DNA from: G051903925 sp051903925 | GTDB taxonomy: Bacteria; Pseudomonadota; Alphaproteobacteria; Zavarziniales; Zavarziniaceae | Assembly: GCF_051903925.1 (NCBI RefSeq) | Contig: NZ_CP173678.1 | Span: 496,001-560,000, forward strand | Length of the DNA stretch: 64,000 nucleotides | Reading direction: 5' to 3' | Part shown: positions 1-6,902 of the stretch, piece by piece | Numbering within the stretch: position 1 is the stretch's first letter | How the letters are laid out: the number at the start of each line of letters is the position of its first letter | Made by a program: the position numbers and the translations under genes | Notes under the pieces: generated by a model | Databases searched by the model: none | What the model saw: the letters and a program-made list of their open reading frames with translations, nothing else | Told to the model about the DNA's origin: nothing

Positions 1-1094
1 ACCGCCAGGTACAGCCGCTTGCCCGTTGGCTGGACGACCTCGAACGTGCCGTAGAAGGCGTCGTTCAGGGCGTCGGTCACCTGAGCCACCGGGGCCCAGA
101 CCAGGCTGCCGCGCTGGCCCTTGCCCGTGGCATAGGTGCGCTGGGCAATCAGCACGGCCATCGGGTGCAGGCGCGCCCGGCGCAACGCCGCGTGGTCCGC
201 CAGGCGGCGGGACACGGTCAGGGCGGCGTCGGACAGCGGCGCCAGCAGGCCGACCTCCGTCATCTTGGCCAGGTTGCGGACCAGGGCGTGCGCGGGCATG
301 CGCTCCAGCAGCGCCGCCCAGACATCGACATGGTTCAGCCAGTGCGTCGGCAGCGCCTCTCGCGGGAGGTTGCGCGTCAGGATCAGGTCGGTCACCTGCT
401 CAGCCGCCTTGGCCGTCGCGGCGGCAAGGTAGGCCTGCACGATCGCGGGCAAAGCGGGGTCGGGCGTGCCCCTGCAGATCCACTCGAACAGGGCGCGGCG
501 GGCCGCGTCGTCGGTGCGCGGATGGGCCAGGCGCAGCATGTCGCGGTGCGACCAGCCCCCGCGCTGGCGATACTTCACGGCCTGGAAGGCAAGCTCGTCG
601 ACATCGCGCCCCAGGTACCAGTCGCCGACGGCGCGACGCAGGGCACGGCCCCAGCCGCGCTGCGATTCGATCGCCACGGCGAACTGGAACAGGTGCGTGC
701 CCGTGCGGCACACGCGCGGCAGGGCAGCCAGCGCCGCCCGCCTGGTCTCGACAGACTCGGCCGAGGCCGCAAGCGCCAGGGCGAAGATCGCCGCGTCGTT
801 GCGCGGCGCGCGGCCGCTGTCGCTGATCGCGACGATGCGGGCGACCGCCCGCGGGCCATCCGCGGCGAGGCAGCGCAGCACGCCTTCCGCGTTCTCCCGG
901 GTCAGGACGGGGGCCGATGCATAGTAGCTGCCCGCTTCGGAGCCAAGGATCAGGAAGCGGTCAAGGCGCGCCCAATCGTCGATGGCGAACGAGAAGCCAC
1001 CTGCGGAATTGGCGACCATGCCCGGCAAAGGCTCGGTCTGGGGAATGTCCGCATCGGCCGGACGGCGGCGGCGGAACAGGTCGGCGAGACGCAT
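1..1094 (-). CDS. rsr: Ro60/Rsr TROVE-domain RNA-binding protein (3' end outside window)
   Basis: Reading the minus strand from ATG at 1094 gives an open frame of about 364 codons running off the left edge. It begins MRLADLFRRRR and continues with GMVANSAGGFSFAIDDW, LDRFLILGSEAGSYY and ISDSGRAPRNDAAIFALAL. These are hallmarks of the TROVE/HEAT-repeat half of Ro60 orthologues (Rsr in bacteria). Family members form a ring that binds Y RNA on the outside and 3' ends of misfolded RNA in the central hole. The C-terminal von Willebrand A domain with its MIDAS would lie outside the window. A GAGGA Shine-Dalgarno sits just before the ATG. Three Y RNA genes lie immediately upstream on the same strand, the classical bacterial arrangement. 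Family assignment is strong; whether rtc RNA-repair genes follow cannot be seen. Confidence 0.93.
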   Translation of the reverse strand, partial: MRLADLFRRRRPADADIPQTEPLPGMVANSAGGFSFAIDDWARLDRFLILGSEAGSYYASAPVLTRENAEGVLRCLAADGPRAVARIVAISDSGRAPRNDAAIFALALAASAESVETRRAALAALPRVCRTGTHLFQFAVAIESQRGWGRALRRAVGDWYLGRDVDELAFQAVKYRQRGGWSHRDMLRLAHPRTDDAARRALFEWICRGTPDPALPAIVQAYLAAATAKAAEQVTDLILTRNLPREALPTHWLNHVDVWAALLERMPAHALVRNLAKMTEVGLLAPLSDAALTVSRRLADHAALRRARLHPMAVLIAQRTYATGKGQRGSLVWAPVAQVTDALNDAFYGTFEVVQPTGKRLYLA

Positions 1095-1170
1095 GCTGTC
1101 CTCGGCACCTACAGGAAAGAGGCGGCGCGGCGCGGGGATCCGGCCACTGCTCCGCCCGTCGGCAGGGAAC

Positions 1171-1312
1171 GGCCGGACGGGCATGGGATCGCCAAGGGAT
1201 AACCCTGTCGCTCTACCAGGCTGAGCTACGAAGCGAGCGTGTCGCCAAGACGGGATTCGAACCCGCGACCTTCAGGACCCAAGATAACCCTTCAGCTTCG
1301 GCCCGTCCGGCC
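1171..1312 (-). ncRNA. yrlA: Y RNA with permuted tRNA-like module (YrlA-like), copy proximal to rsr
   Basis: The ends pair perfectly over 12 bp (1301-1312 with 1171-1182), forming the Ro-binding basal stem. On the minus strand the order inside is: GGGCCGAAG block, AAGGG paired with CCCTT, a TCCTG/CAGGG anticodon-stem analogue, a T-arm with loop TTCGAAT (1250-1266), a weak acceptor-like hairpin, then a D-arm GCTC-AGCCTGGTA-GAGC (1210-1226). T-arm before D-arm is a circularly permuted tRNA order, as known for YrlA RNAs that mimic tRNA. It lies 76 bp upstream of rsr. The acceptor helix is poorer here (4-5 bp) than in the distal copy. Limits are set by the pairing, so the true ends may differ by a few bases. 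Confidence 0.85.
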
Positions 1313-1358
1313 GAACATGAGCGCGCTGCCGCTGGGCGTCGGCCACGCATGGGAAGCA

Positions 1359-1438
1359 GGCTGAACGGGCATGGTGGCACCCGAGGGGGCGCCCTCAGAT
1401 GGGAGAGAGATAACCCTCGGGCTCCGGCCCGTTCAGCC
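1359..1438 (-). ncRNA. Short Y RNA without tRNA-like module (YrlB-like)
   Basis: An 80-nt stem-loop on the minus strand. A perfect 12-bp basal stem joins 1427-1438 to 1359-1370. After an internal loop, a second perfect 8-bp stem CCCGAGGG/CCCTCGGG joins 1414-1421 to 1380-1387 and closes a roughly 26-nt loop. The 5' strand carries GGGCCGGAG, four bases, then AGGGTTATC, the same block at the same spacing as in both flanking Y RNAs. No T- or D-arm is present. This is the two-stem plan of simple Y RNAs that bind Ro60. No separate promoter is evident in the 23 bp before it, so it may be processed from a common transcript. Confidence 0.8.
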
Positions 1439-1461
1439 GGTACGCAAACAAGTCCTTGTGG

Positions 1462-1622
1462 CCAGGCCGGGTGGTCGTGTGTATGCCCGGGGGCAAGGGT
1501 CTGCTGCTCTAACCCCTGAGCTACGCGGCATTCCCTTGCGGGTGATGCCGCGGTGGGACTCGAACCCAACCACCTGCAGATTAGATAACCCCCGGACGCC
1601 GGCCCACCCGGTCGGCACCTGG
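1462..1622 (-). ncRNA. yrlA: Y RNA with permuted tRNA-like module (YrlA-like), distal copy
   Basis: Best-formed of the three Y RNAs. The basal stem pairs 1604-1611 with 1467-1474 (8 bp), and CCAGG/CCTGG (1618-1622 with 1462-1466) can extend it past a bulge. The upper stem is CCGGGGG/CCCCCGG. The tRNA-like module has an anticodon-stem analogue TCTGC/GCAGA, a T-arm with TTCGAGT loop (about 1553-1571), a perfect 8-bp acceptor helix CGCGGCAT/ATGCCGCG (1545-1552 with 1524-1531) capped by CCC-GCAA-GGG (1533-1542), and a D-arm GCTC/GAGC (1506-1521). The GNRA-type cap joining the two acceptor strands is what a circularly permuted tRNA needs and agrees with the known YrlA fold. Pairing places the 5' end at the start predicted from the promoter at 1628-1656. 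Confidence 0.88.
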
Positions 1623-1627
1623 GCGCG

Positions 1628-1656
1628 ACGATGCCGCGTCGGCCGCGGAGCGTCAA
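1628..1656 (-). promoter_or_regulatory. Candidate sigma-70 promoter for the Y RNA cluster
   Basis: On the minus strand TTGACG (1651-1656) is followed after 17 bp by CATCGT (1628-1633). The -35 matches consensus at five of six positions; the -10 is weak (3/6). Transcription would start about seven bases later, at 1621-1622, exactly where base pairing puts the 5' end of the distal Y RNA. No comparable elements were found before the other two Y RNAs, suggesting one primary transcript. Confidence 0.5.
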
Positions 1657-1708
1657 GGCGGCGGCGCCATGAATGCGACGGCGATCACAGCCGCCGCGCC
1701 GGCCCGGT

Positions 1709-2599
1709 TCAGGCGGCCAGGCGCCACAGGGCGTCGATACCCGGCTCACCCTCCACCTTGACGCGGCCATCCTCCAGCATCCGGAGAAGGTGGGACAGCA
1801 GGGAACGGCCCGCCGCGGGATGCAGCGCCGGATCGACGGCGGCATAGAGCACCGGCACGATCTCGCCGATCCGCTTGGGTCCGCTGGCCAGCTGATGGGA
1901 CAGCTGGTCCTCCCGTTCCAGCCGATGTGCGATATAGGCCTTCACGAAGGGCAGCGGCTCCGTCACCGCGGGCCCATGCGTCGGCCAGTACATGCGGTCG
2001 TCGCGGGGCAGCAGCAGGTTGAGAGACTTCATGTAGGCCGACATGTCGCCAACCACGCTGGTCGACCAGGCCATCACGTGATCGCCGCTGAACAGGACGC
2101 CCGGCTCCCGCCAGGCGAAGCTGAGGTGATTGGAGATATGACCCGGAGTGTGCAGCGCCTCCACCGACCAGCCCACCCCCTCGACGACGTCGCCATGGCC
2201 GATCGTCACGTCCGGCACGAAGTCCAGGTCGCCGCCCTCGCCCTGCTGGCCGTCGGGCGTGCGCGGATGGGCGCCGAAGGCATAGGTGCGGGCACCGGTC
2301 GCCGCCTTGACCGCGGCGGCGCCCGGGGAATGGTCCATATGGGTGTGGGTGACCAGGATGTGGGTCACCGTCTCGCCATCCAGGCCGGCCAGCAGGGCCT
2401 GGATGTGCGCCGCGTCGTCCGGCCCGGGGTCGATCACGGCGACCTTGCCCGTGCCGATCACATAGGTGCCGGTGCCGGTATAGGTGAATGGCCCGGGATT
2501 GCGCGCCACGATCCGGCGCAGGCCCGGTGCCACAGGCGCCAGAACGCCGTACTCGAACTCCATGTCGCGCTTGAACGGTATCTCGACGGCCATCGGCAT
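1709..2599 (-). CDS. MBL-fold hydrolase, LACTB2-like, with winged-helix tail
   Basis: A 296-residue metallo-beta-lactamase-fold protein. The metal motif THTHMDH lies near residue 105, followed by LHTPGHISNHLSF and FSGDHVM with the later His and Asp ligands. The last 80 residues (IGEIVPVLYAAVDPALHPAAG onward) resemble the winged-helix domain following the MBL core in LACTB2-type proteins. Human LACTB2 is a single-strand RNA endonuclease; most bacterial members are of unknown substrate. Its 3' end abuts the Y RNA cluster on the same strand, so read-through into the Y RNAs is possible, but a role in Y RNA maturation would be speculation. ATG at 2599 is used; ATG at 2593 is an alternative. Confidence 0.85.
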   Translation of the reverse strand: MPMAVEIPFKRDMEFEYGVLAPVAPGLRRIVARNPGPFTYTGTGTYVIGTGKVAVIDPGPDDAAHIQALLAGLDGETVTHILVTHTHMDHSPGAAAVKAATGARTYAFGAHPRTPDGQQGEGGDLDFVPDVTIGHGDVVEGVGWSVEALHTPGHISNHLSFAWREPGVLFSGDHVMAWSTSVVGDMSAYMKSLNLLLPRDDRMYWPTHGPAVTEPLPFVKAYIAHRLEREDQLSHQLASGPKRIGEIVPVLYAAVDPALHPAAGRSLLSHLLRMLEDGRVKVEGEPGIDALWRLAA

Positions 2600-2673
2600 G
2601 CCCCCTGCTCCACGGCACGCATCATGGCGGAGGGGGGCAGGCCAGCCAACCCGCGCGAATGGCGGGACCGCCT

Positions 2674-3213
2674 TCAGGCCCTGAGGGGCCGGATCGGCTT
2701 CATCATCGAGGCGGTCAGCAGGTCGACCCGGCCATAATCCTCGACCGCGACGACCTGGTCGACGCTGCGCCCATCGAAGGACAGCGGGAACATGCCGAAC
2801 TCATAGGGCACGAAGCTGCCGTCGACGAGGGTGATCGCCGAGGTGCCGTAGAGCGGGCGCGGCTCCCGCCGCATGGCGCGATAGGCCGCTTGCCAGTCCA
2901 GGGCGTCGTTGAACGCCATGTCGTCCAGGAACATGCCGGTGAAGTCATAGCGTCCCAGCTCGACGACGCGCGTGCCGACCAGGCGGTAGCGCACGCGTCC
3001 GTCGCCCACATATTCCGAGATCAGCAGGTTTGGCAGCAGCGGCTTCAACACCTTTGGCGACAGGTTGGCGCGTTGCGGCACCGGCGCCTCGCGCCCGCGT
3101 TGGGCGAACCACCAATCCGACAGGGCGCCGACCATGGTCGACTGCACCGTGGCCGGGTCGTGGCTGAAGCCCACGGGCGGCAGGTCAGCAAGGCCGCGCA
3201 GGTCGCCCGTCAC
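2674..3213 (-). CDS. PAS_5-family (PAS-fold) protein, downstream copy
   Basis: A 179-residue protein of the PAS_5 type common in Rhodospirillales. Characteristic elements are SDWWFAQRGREAPVPQRANLSPKVLKPLLPNLLISEY, VRYRLVGTRVVELGRYDFTGMFLDD and the C-terminal FPLSFDGRSVDQVVAVEDYG. The family is thought to be a stand-alone sensory PAS fold; no ligand or partner is known. The start ATG overlaps the stop of the upstream paralogue by four bases (ATGA), indicating translational coupling. No output domain is fused. The function cannot be derived from sequence. Confidence 0.75.
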   Translation of the reverse strand: MTGDLRGLADLPPVGFSHDPATVQSTMVGALSDWWFAQRGREAPVPQRANLSPKVLKPLLPNLLISEYVGDGRVRYRLVGTRVVELGRYDFTGMFLDDMAFNDALDWQAAYRAMRREPRPLYGTSAITLVDGSFVPYEFGMFPLSFDGRSVDQVVAVEDYGRVDLLTASMMKPIRPLRA

Positions 3214-3785
3214 GAGGCCCGCCGCAGATCAGGCGTTCGGCTTCCCGCAGGCAGGGCGGGCCCGAAGACCATCGCCCCCAGGATGCGGTCGACACAGGTC
3301 CCGTCGCTGCTGAGCGGCAGGTTGAGCGACTGCACCGCCAGGGGTTGCGATCCCGCACCCCTGTCGACAATGCCATGCCAGAGCGTGGGCGCCGTGGTCT
3401 GGAGCACGCTCTCGAAGCGCGCGGCCACCTCTGTCGCGACAGCAGGGGCCAGCGCTTCGGACAGCAGGCAGCCGGTGACGTCGCGACCGAACAGGCCGAC
3501 CAGCGCCGTGCCGACCAGGCGCAGGCGGAAGGGGCCGCCCGACAGGCCGGCTCCGGGAACCGCGCCACGTTCCGCCATGAAGACAAAGGGCAGGACAGGC
3601 TTCAGCGCGCGCGGGTCGATGTCCTGGCGCAGGGGACAGGTATAGAGTCCGCACCGGGACGCCCAGTAGCGATGAACATGGGCCAGCCGCGCGTCGCGAA
3701 GCTGCGCTCCAATGTTCCCGCTGACCTGCGCTGCATCGGCTGGCATCGGATCGTCCATACACGGCTCCATGCCGTCTCCATCCAT
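3210..3785 (-). CDS. PAS_5-family (PAS-fold) protein, upstream copy
   Basis: Up to 191 residues, paralogous to the next gene: VHRYWASRCGLYTCPLRQDIDPRALKPVLPFVFMAE, FRLRLVGTALVGLFGRDVTG and LNLPLSSDGTCVDRILGAMVFG align with the PAS_5 pattern. The pair forms a two-gene operon. The start is uncertain: ATG at 3785 has no clear ribosome site, whereas the ATG five codons later (3770) is preceded by GGATGGAGA. The gene diverges from the hypothetical gene at 3882 across about 96 bp that must hold both promoters. Confidence 0.7.
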   Translation of the reverse strand: MDGDGMEPCMDDPMPADAAQVSGNIGAQLRDARLAHVHRYWASRCGLYTCPLRQDIDPRALKPVLPFVFMAERGAVPGAGLSGGPFRLRLVGTALVGLFGRDVTGCLLSEALAPAVATEVAARFESVLQTTAPTLWHGIVDRGAGSQPLAVQSLNLPLSSDGTCVDRILGAMVFGPALPAGSRTPDLRRAS

Positions 3786-3881
3786 GTTTACGGGGGGAGC
3801 AGTTTCTCAACCGTTACCCGTCGGGAAAATGTGATGGCGATAGCGATTGATCGCGGACGGAACTTCACTAAGCTGTGAAGT

Positions 3882-4289
3882 GTGAGTGACCACGTACCAA
3901 CCGAACGCCTCCAACGGCTTCTGGGGATGCTGGCAAGCCCCTATGACGCCGAGGTGCTGGTTGCGGCCCGAAAGGTGACTTCCGTCCTGCGCGGGGCGGG
4001 CATGGGCTGGGGCGACCTGGTCCCAGCCAGCGCGGCCAAGCCTACGCGCGAGGCGCCGCCCCCACCACCGCCGCCCCCGCCGCGCAGCGCCGCGCCGACG
4101 CGGACACCGCTCTTCAGCGATCGCGACGTCTTTGAGGCGCTCCAGAATTCGAGCCTGCTGAGTCAGCGGCAGAAGCTGCAGATCTGGGCCTTTGAACAGG
4201 AAATGGCCAAGGGCACGCTGCCCGAGCGCGACTGGCATTATGTCCGTCACGTGTTCCGCCGGGCGGTGATCGAGCGCAACCCGGTCTGA
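3882..4289 (+). CDS. Conserved hypothetical protein with proline-rich linker
   Basis: Begins at GTG 3882 (MSDHVPTERLQRLLGMLASPYDAEVLVAARKVTSVLRGAGMGWGDLV) and is 135 residues long. The N-terminal 45 residues form a small helical module that recurs in alphaproteobacterial and phage hypothetical proteins. A run of ten prolines follows at about residues 60-70, then a C-terminal helical segment ALQNSSLLSQRQKLQIWAFEQEM. No catalytic motif is visible. It stands alone between the PAS_5 operon and ohr. An ORF on the opposite strand here is a shadow. Confidence 0.6.
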   Translation: MSDHVPTERLQRLLGMLASPYDAEVLVAARKVTSVLRGAGMGWGDLVPASAAKPTREAPPPPPPPPPRSAAPTRTPLFSDRDVFEALQNSSLLSQRQKLQIWAFEQEMAKGTLPERDWHYVRHVFRRAVIERNPV

Positions 4290-4310
4290 CCAGGACATTC
4301 GCCGCACAAT

Positions 4311-4366
4311 TTCCCTTGTAAGCAATCAAATCGCTTCCTATGTAATCGTCATCGATCACAAGGGAA
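4311..4366 (+). promoter_or_regulatory. ohr promoter with nested inverted repeats (candidate OhrR operator)
   Basis: TTGTAA (4316-4321), a 17-bp spacer and TATGTA (4339-4344) form a good sigma-70 promoter for ohr. Inside the spacer lies the imperfect palindrome AAGCAAT-CAA-ATCGCTT (4320-4336; six of seven arms match), a plausible OhrR site. A second, perfect 9-bp inverted repeat, TTCCCTTGT (4311-4319) and ACAAGGGAA (4358-4366), brackets the whole promoter. Its right arm contains the ribosome-binding AAGGGA of ohr. OhrR is known to repress ohr from promoter-overlapping palindromes; which repeat it uses here is inferred. Confidence 0.55.
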
Positions 4367-4373
4367 CACTGCC

Positions 4374-4793
4374 ATGACAGCCCTCTATACCGCCGAAGCC
4401 ACCACCCATGGCGGCCGCAATGGCCATGTCGAGTCCTCTGATGGGCTGCTGAAGCTGGACCTTGCCATGCCCAAGGCGATGGGCGGCACGGGCAAGGGGA
4501 CCAACCCCGAACAGCTGTTCGCGGCCGGTTACGCCGCGTGCTTCGAAAGCGCGCTGCGCTTTGTCGCCCAGCAGAAGAAGGTCGCGATCAAGGATGCCAG
4601 CGTCCATTCCACGGTCGGCATCCGCCAGAACGGCAAGGGTGGCTTTGCCCTGGATGTGGCGCTTGAGGTCACGGTCAGCGGGGTGGCGCAGGCGGAAGCC
4701 GAAGCCCTGGTTGCAGAGGCGCACGAAGTCTGCCCCTATTCGAATGCGACTCGCGGCAACATCGACGTGGGCTTGAGCGTTCGGACGGCATGA
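4374..4793 (+). CDS. ohr: Organic hydroperoxide resistance protein Ohr
   Basis: A 139-residue OsmC/Ohr-fold peroxidase. The reactive cysteines are visible at C56 (AAGYAACFESAL) and C120 (EVCPYSNATRGN), and the catalytic arginine region lies before them. Ohr reduces organic hydroperoxides to alcohols in the cytoplasm, using lipoylated proteins as reductant. Length and both Cys motifs match Ohr rather than OsmC. The ATG follows AAGGGA by eight bases. The gene overlaps ohrR by four bases, so activity and its own repressor are co-expressed. Confidence 0.95.
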   Translation: MTALYTAEATTHGGRNGHVESSDGLLKLDLAMPKAMGGTGKGTNPEQLFAAGYAACFESALRFVAQQKKVAIKDASVHSTVGIRQNGKGGFALDVALEVTVSGVAQAEAEALVAEAHEVCPYSNATRGNIDVGLSVRTA

Positions 4794-5302
4794 GCAAGCG
4801 ACAGGCAAAGGACGAGGTGTTGGACGATGGGGCGGCTTCTGGCGCCGCCCCGCCTGGAGCCACGCCGGAGCAGCTGCGGCTGGACAACCAGCTGTGCTTT
4901 GCCCTGTACTCCGCCAGCAGTGCCCTGACCCGCGCCTATCGCCCGATCCTCGATCCGCTGGGCCTGACCTATCCGCAGTACCTGGCCCTGCTGGCGCTGT
5001 GGGAGGAATCCCCGCGCAGCGTCGGCAGCCTGGGGCAGGCGCTTGGCCTGGACTTCGGCACGCTGAGCCCATTGCTGAAGCGGCTGGAGGCCGGCGGCCT
5101 GATCAGCCGCACGCGCGACCCCAAGGACGAGCGTCGCGTGATCGTGGAACTGACGGCCCGGGGTTGGGCGCTGCGCGACAAGGCGGCCGAGGTGCCAGGG
5201 CTGATCTTCTGCCGCCTGGGCCTGCCGGTCGAGGACCTGCTGGAACTGCGCGAGAAGCTGAACGCACTGGCGTCCACCCTGCACCGCCCCGGGGCGGACT
5301 GA
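4790..5302 (+). CDS. ohrR: MarR-family organic-peroxide sensor OhrR
   Basis: A 170-residue winged-helix regulator. The conserved sensing cysteine lies in DNQLCFALYSASSALTRAY (C36), and the MarR wing motif DPKDERRVIVELTARGWAL is intact. There is an unusually long N-terminal extension of about 28 residues before the MarR core. OhrR proteins repress ohr until the cysteine is oxidised by organic peroxide. Overlap with ohr (ATGA) makes this an autoregulated pair. A second cysteine (FCRLG, near residue 140) may allow two-Cys sensing. Confidence 0.93.
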   Translation: MSKRQAKDEVLDDGAASGAAPPGATPEQLRLDNQLCFALYSASSALTRAYRPILDPLGLTYPQYLALLALWEESPRSVGSLGQALGLDFGTLSPLLKRLEAGGLISRTRDPKDERRVIVELTARGWALRDKAAEVPGLIFCRLGLPVEDLLELREKLNALASTLHRPGAD

Positions 5303-5349
5303 GCCTGCGCGCGCCGCGCGCCCGCCAGCCCCTGCCCTGCACTGCCCTG

Positions 5350-6732
5350 CTATTCCGCAGCGCGCGCGGCGACCTGTGGTTCCGGCTCCTTGGTCCGCAT
5401 CGTGACGAACTCCTCGGCCGCGGTCGGATGGATCGCCACCGTCTGGTCGAACTGTGCCTTGGTCGCTCCCATCTTCATGGCGATCGCGACGCCCTGGATG
5501 ATCTCGGCCGAGTCCGCACCGATCATGTGCGCACCGACAACGCGGTCAGACAGCGGCTCCACGACCAGCTTCATCAGCGTCCGCTCCTCCCGCAGGGTCA
5601 GCGTGTGCTTCAGCGGGCGGAAGCGCGCCTTGTAGATGTCGACCTTTCCGTACTTTGCGCGGGCCTCCGCCTCGGTCAGGCCGACCGTGCCGATGGGCGG
5701 CTGGCTGAACACCGCGGTCGCGACGCCCATGTGATCGGGCGCCACCGGACGGTTGCCGAAGACCGTATCGGCGAAGGCGTGCCCCTCGCGAATGGCGACG
5801 GGCGTCAGGTTCAGGCGGTCGGTCACGTCCCCCACGGCATAGATCGAGGCTACGTTGGTGCGGGAATAGAGGTCGACCTTCACCTCCCCCTTTTCGCCCA
5901 GTGCCACCCCTGCATTCTCCAGGCCCAGGCCCCGCGTATGCGCAGCCCGCCCCAGCGCGGCCAGCACGCAGTCGACCTCGACCGCGCTGCCGTCGCTGAG
6001 CGCCACGCGGATGCCGCCTGCCGTCTTCTCCAGTTTCAGCACGGTGACGCCGCAGCGCAGGTCGATGCCCTTGTGCACCATCTGCTCGCCCAGGGTGTCG
6101 CGCAGGTCGTCGTCGAAACCGCGCAGCACCTTGTCGCCGCGATAGATCAGGGTGGTCTTCGACCCCAGGCCGTTGAAGATGCCCGCGAACTCGACCGCGA
6201 TATAGCCGCCGCCCAGGACGGCGACGCGCGGCGGCAGGTCGGGCAGGTGGAACGCCTCGTCCGAGGTGATGGCCAGTTCCGCCCCCTCGCCCACATAAGG
6301 GACGGGGCGGCCGCCGGCAGCCACCAGGATGGTGCCCGCCGTGATCTCCCTGCCATCGACCAGAACGGAGTTGGGACCGCTAACGGTCGCGCGGGCTTCG
6401 AAGATCGTGGCCTTCACCCCCTCCAGCCCCTTGCGGTAGAGGCCGGTCAGGCGGGCAATCTCGCGGTCCTTGTTGGCGATCAGTTTCGGCCAGGAGAAGG
6501 TTGGCCTGTCGCCGACATGCCAGCCAAAGGCCTCCGCGTCCTCGAAATCCTCGGAATAATGCGCGGCATGGACCAGCAGCTTCTTGGGGATGCAGCCGCG
6601 CACCACGCAGGTTCCGCCGATCAGGCTTTCCTCCGCGATGGCGACGCGCGCGCCATAGCCGCCAGCAATGCGCGACGCCCGCACACCGCCGGAGCCGGCG
6701 CCAATCACGAACAGGTCGAAGTCGAAGCTCAT
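5350..6732 (-). CDS. gor: Glutathione-disulfide reductase
   Basis: A 460-residue FAD/NADPH pyridine nucleotide-disulfide oxidoreductase that regenerates glutathione. It has the FAD Rossmann motif GAGSGGVRAS, the redox-active disulfide GGTCVVRGCIPKK (C42 and C47), the NADPH motif GGGYIAVEF, the second FAD motif YAVGDV, and the C-terminal HPTAAEE with the active-site His-Glu pair. Length is typical. It faces ohrR tail to tail; together they form a peroxide-stress neighbourhood. A REPIN repeat lies just upstream of the gene. Confidence 0.94.
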   Translation of the reverse strand: MSFDFDLFVIGAGSGGVRASRIAGGYGARVAIAEESLIGGTCVVRGCIPKKLLVHAAHYSEDFEDAEAFGWHVGDRPTFSWPKLIANKDREIARLTGLYRKGLEGVKATIFEARATVSGPNSVLVDGREITAGTILVAAGGRPVPYVGEGAELAITSDEAFHLPDLPPRVAVLGGGYIAVEFAGIFNGLGSKTTLIYRGDKVLRGFDDDLRDTLGEQMVHKGIDLRCGVTVLKLEKTAGGIRVALSDGSAVEVDCVLAALGRAAHTRGLGLENAGVALGEKGEVKVDLYSRTNVASIYAVGDVTDRLNLTPVAIREGHAFADTVFGNRPVAPDHMGVATAVFSQPPIGTVGLTEAEARAKYGKVDIYKARFRPLKHTLTLREERTLMKLVVEPLSDRVVGAHMIGADSAEIIQGVAIAMKMGATKAQFDQTVAIHPTAAEEFVTMRTKEPEPQVAARAAE

Positions 6733-6774
6733 TGTCTGGTCCCGTAGCCGTCCGTGGGTGTCACCCGCGCTCCC

Positions 6775-6894
6775 GATGCTTCGAGACGCCGGCCCGATGG
6801 CCGGCTCCTCAGCATGACGCCGTTGTTTTTTCTATCGAATCCCCAACGGGCGTCATCCTGAGGAGCGCCGTCGGCGCGTCTCGAAGGATGTTGG
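6775..6894. repeat. REPIN-like palindromic repeat, copy A
   Basis: Two inverted half-units face each other. The left half contains CTTCGAGACG, a GCCGGCC/GGCCGGC hairpin and CTCCTCAGCATGACG (6779-6819). The right half is the same motif in reverse, CGTCATCCTGAGGAGC to CGTCTCGAAGGATG (6851-6890). A short AT-rich spacer separates them. Related copies occur at five other places in this window, four of them inside the GTA-like cluster. Confidence 0.8.
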
Positions 6895-6902
6895 TGCCGC
6901 CC

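Noticed and set aside
165..1202. Plus-strand 345-aa open frame over the rsr and Y RNA region
   Set aside because: The minus strand encodes a recognisable Ro60 protein; the plus frame is low-complexity Arg/Gly/Ala without any domain and runs into the Y RNA.
1171..1622. Possible ordinary tRNA genes on the minus strand
   Set aside because: T-arm comes before D-arm and no anticodon arm lies between them, so these are permuted tRNA-like modules of Y RNAs, not tRNAs.
1213..1845. Minus-strand 210-aa frame through the Y RNA cluster
   Set aside because: It crosses the structured RNAs and has no protein-like pattern.
6775..6894. Insertion sequence or CRISPR repeat
   Set aside because: No transposase and no regular spacing; the units are inverted pairs as in REPINs.
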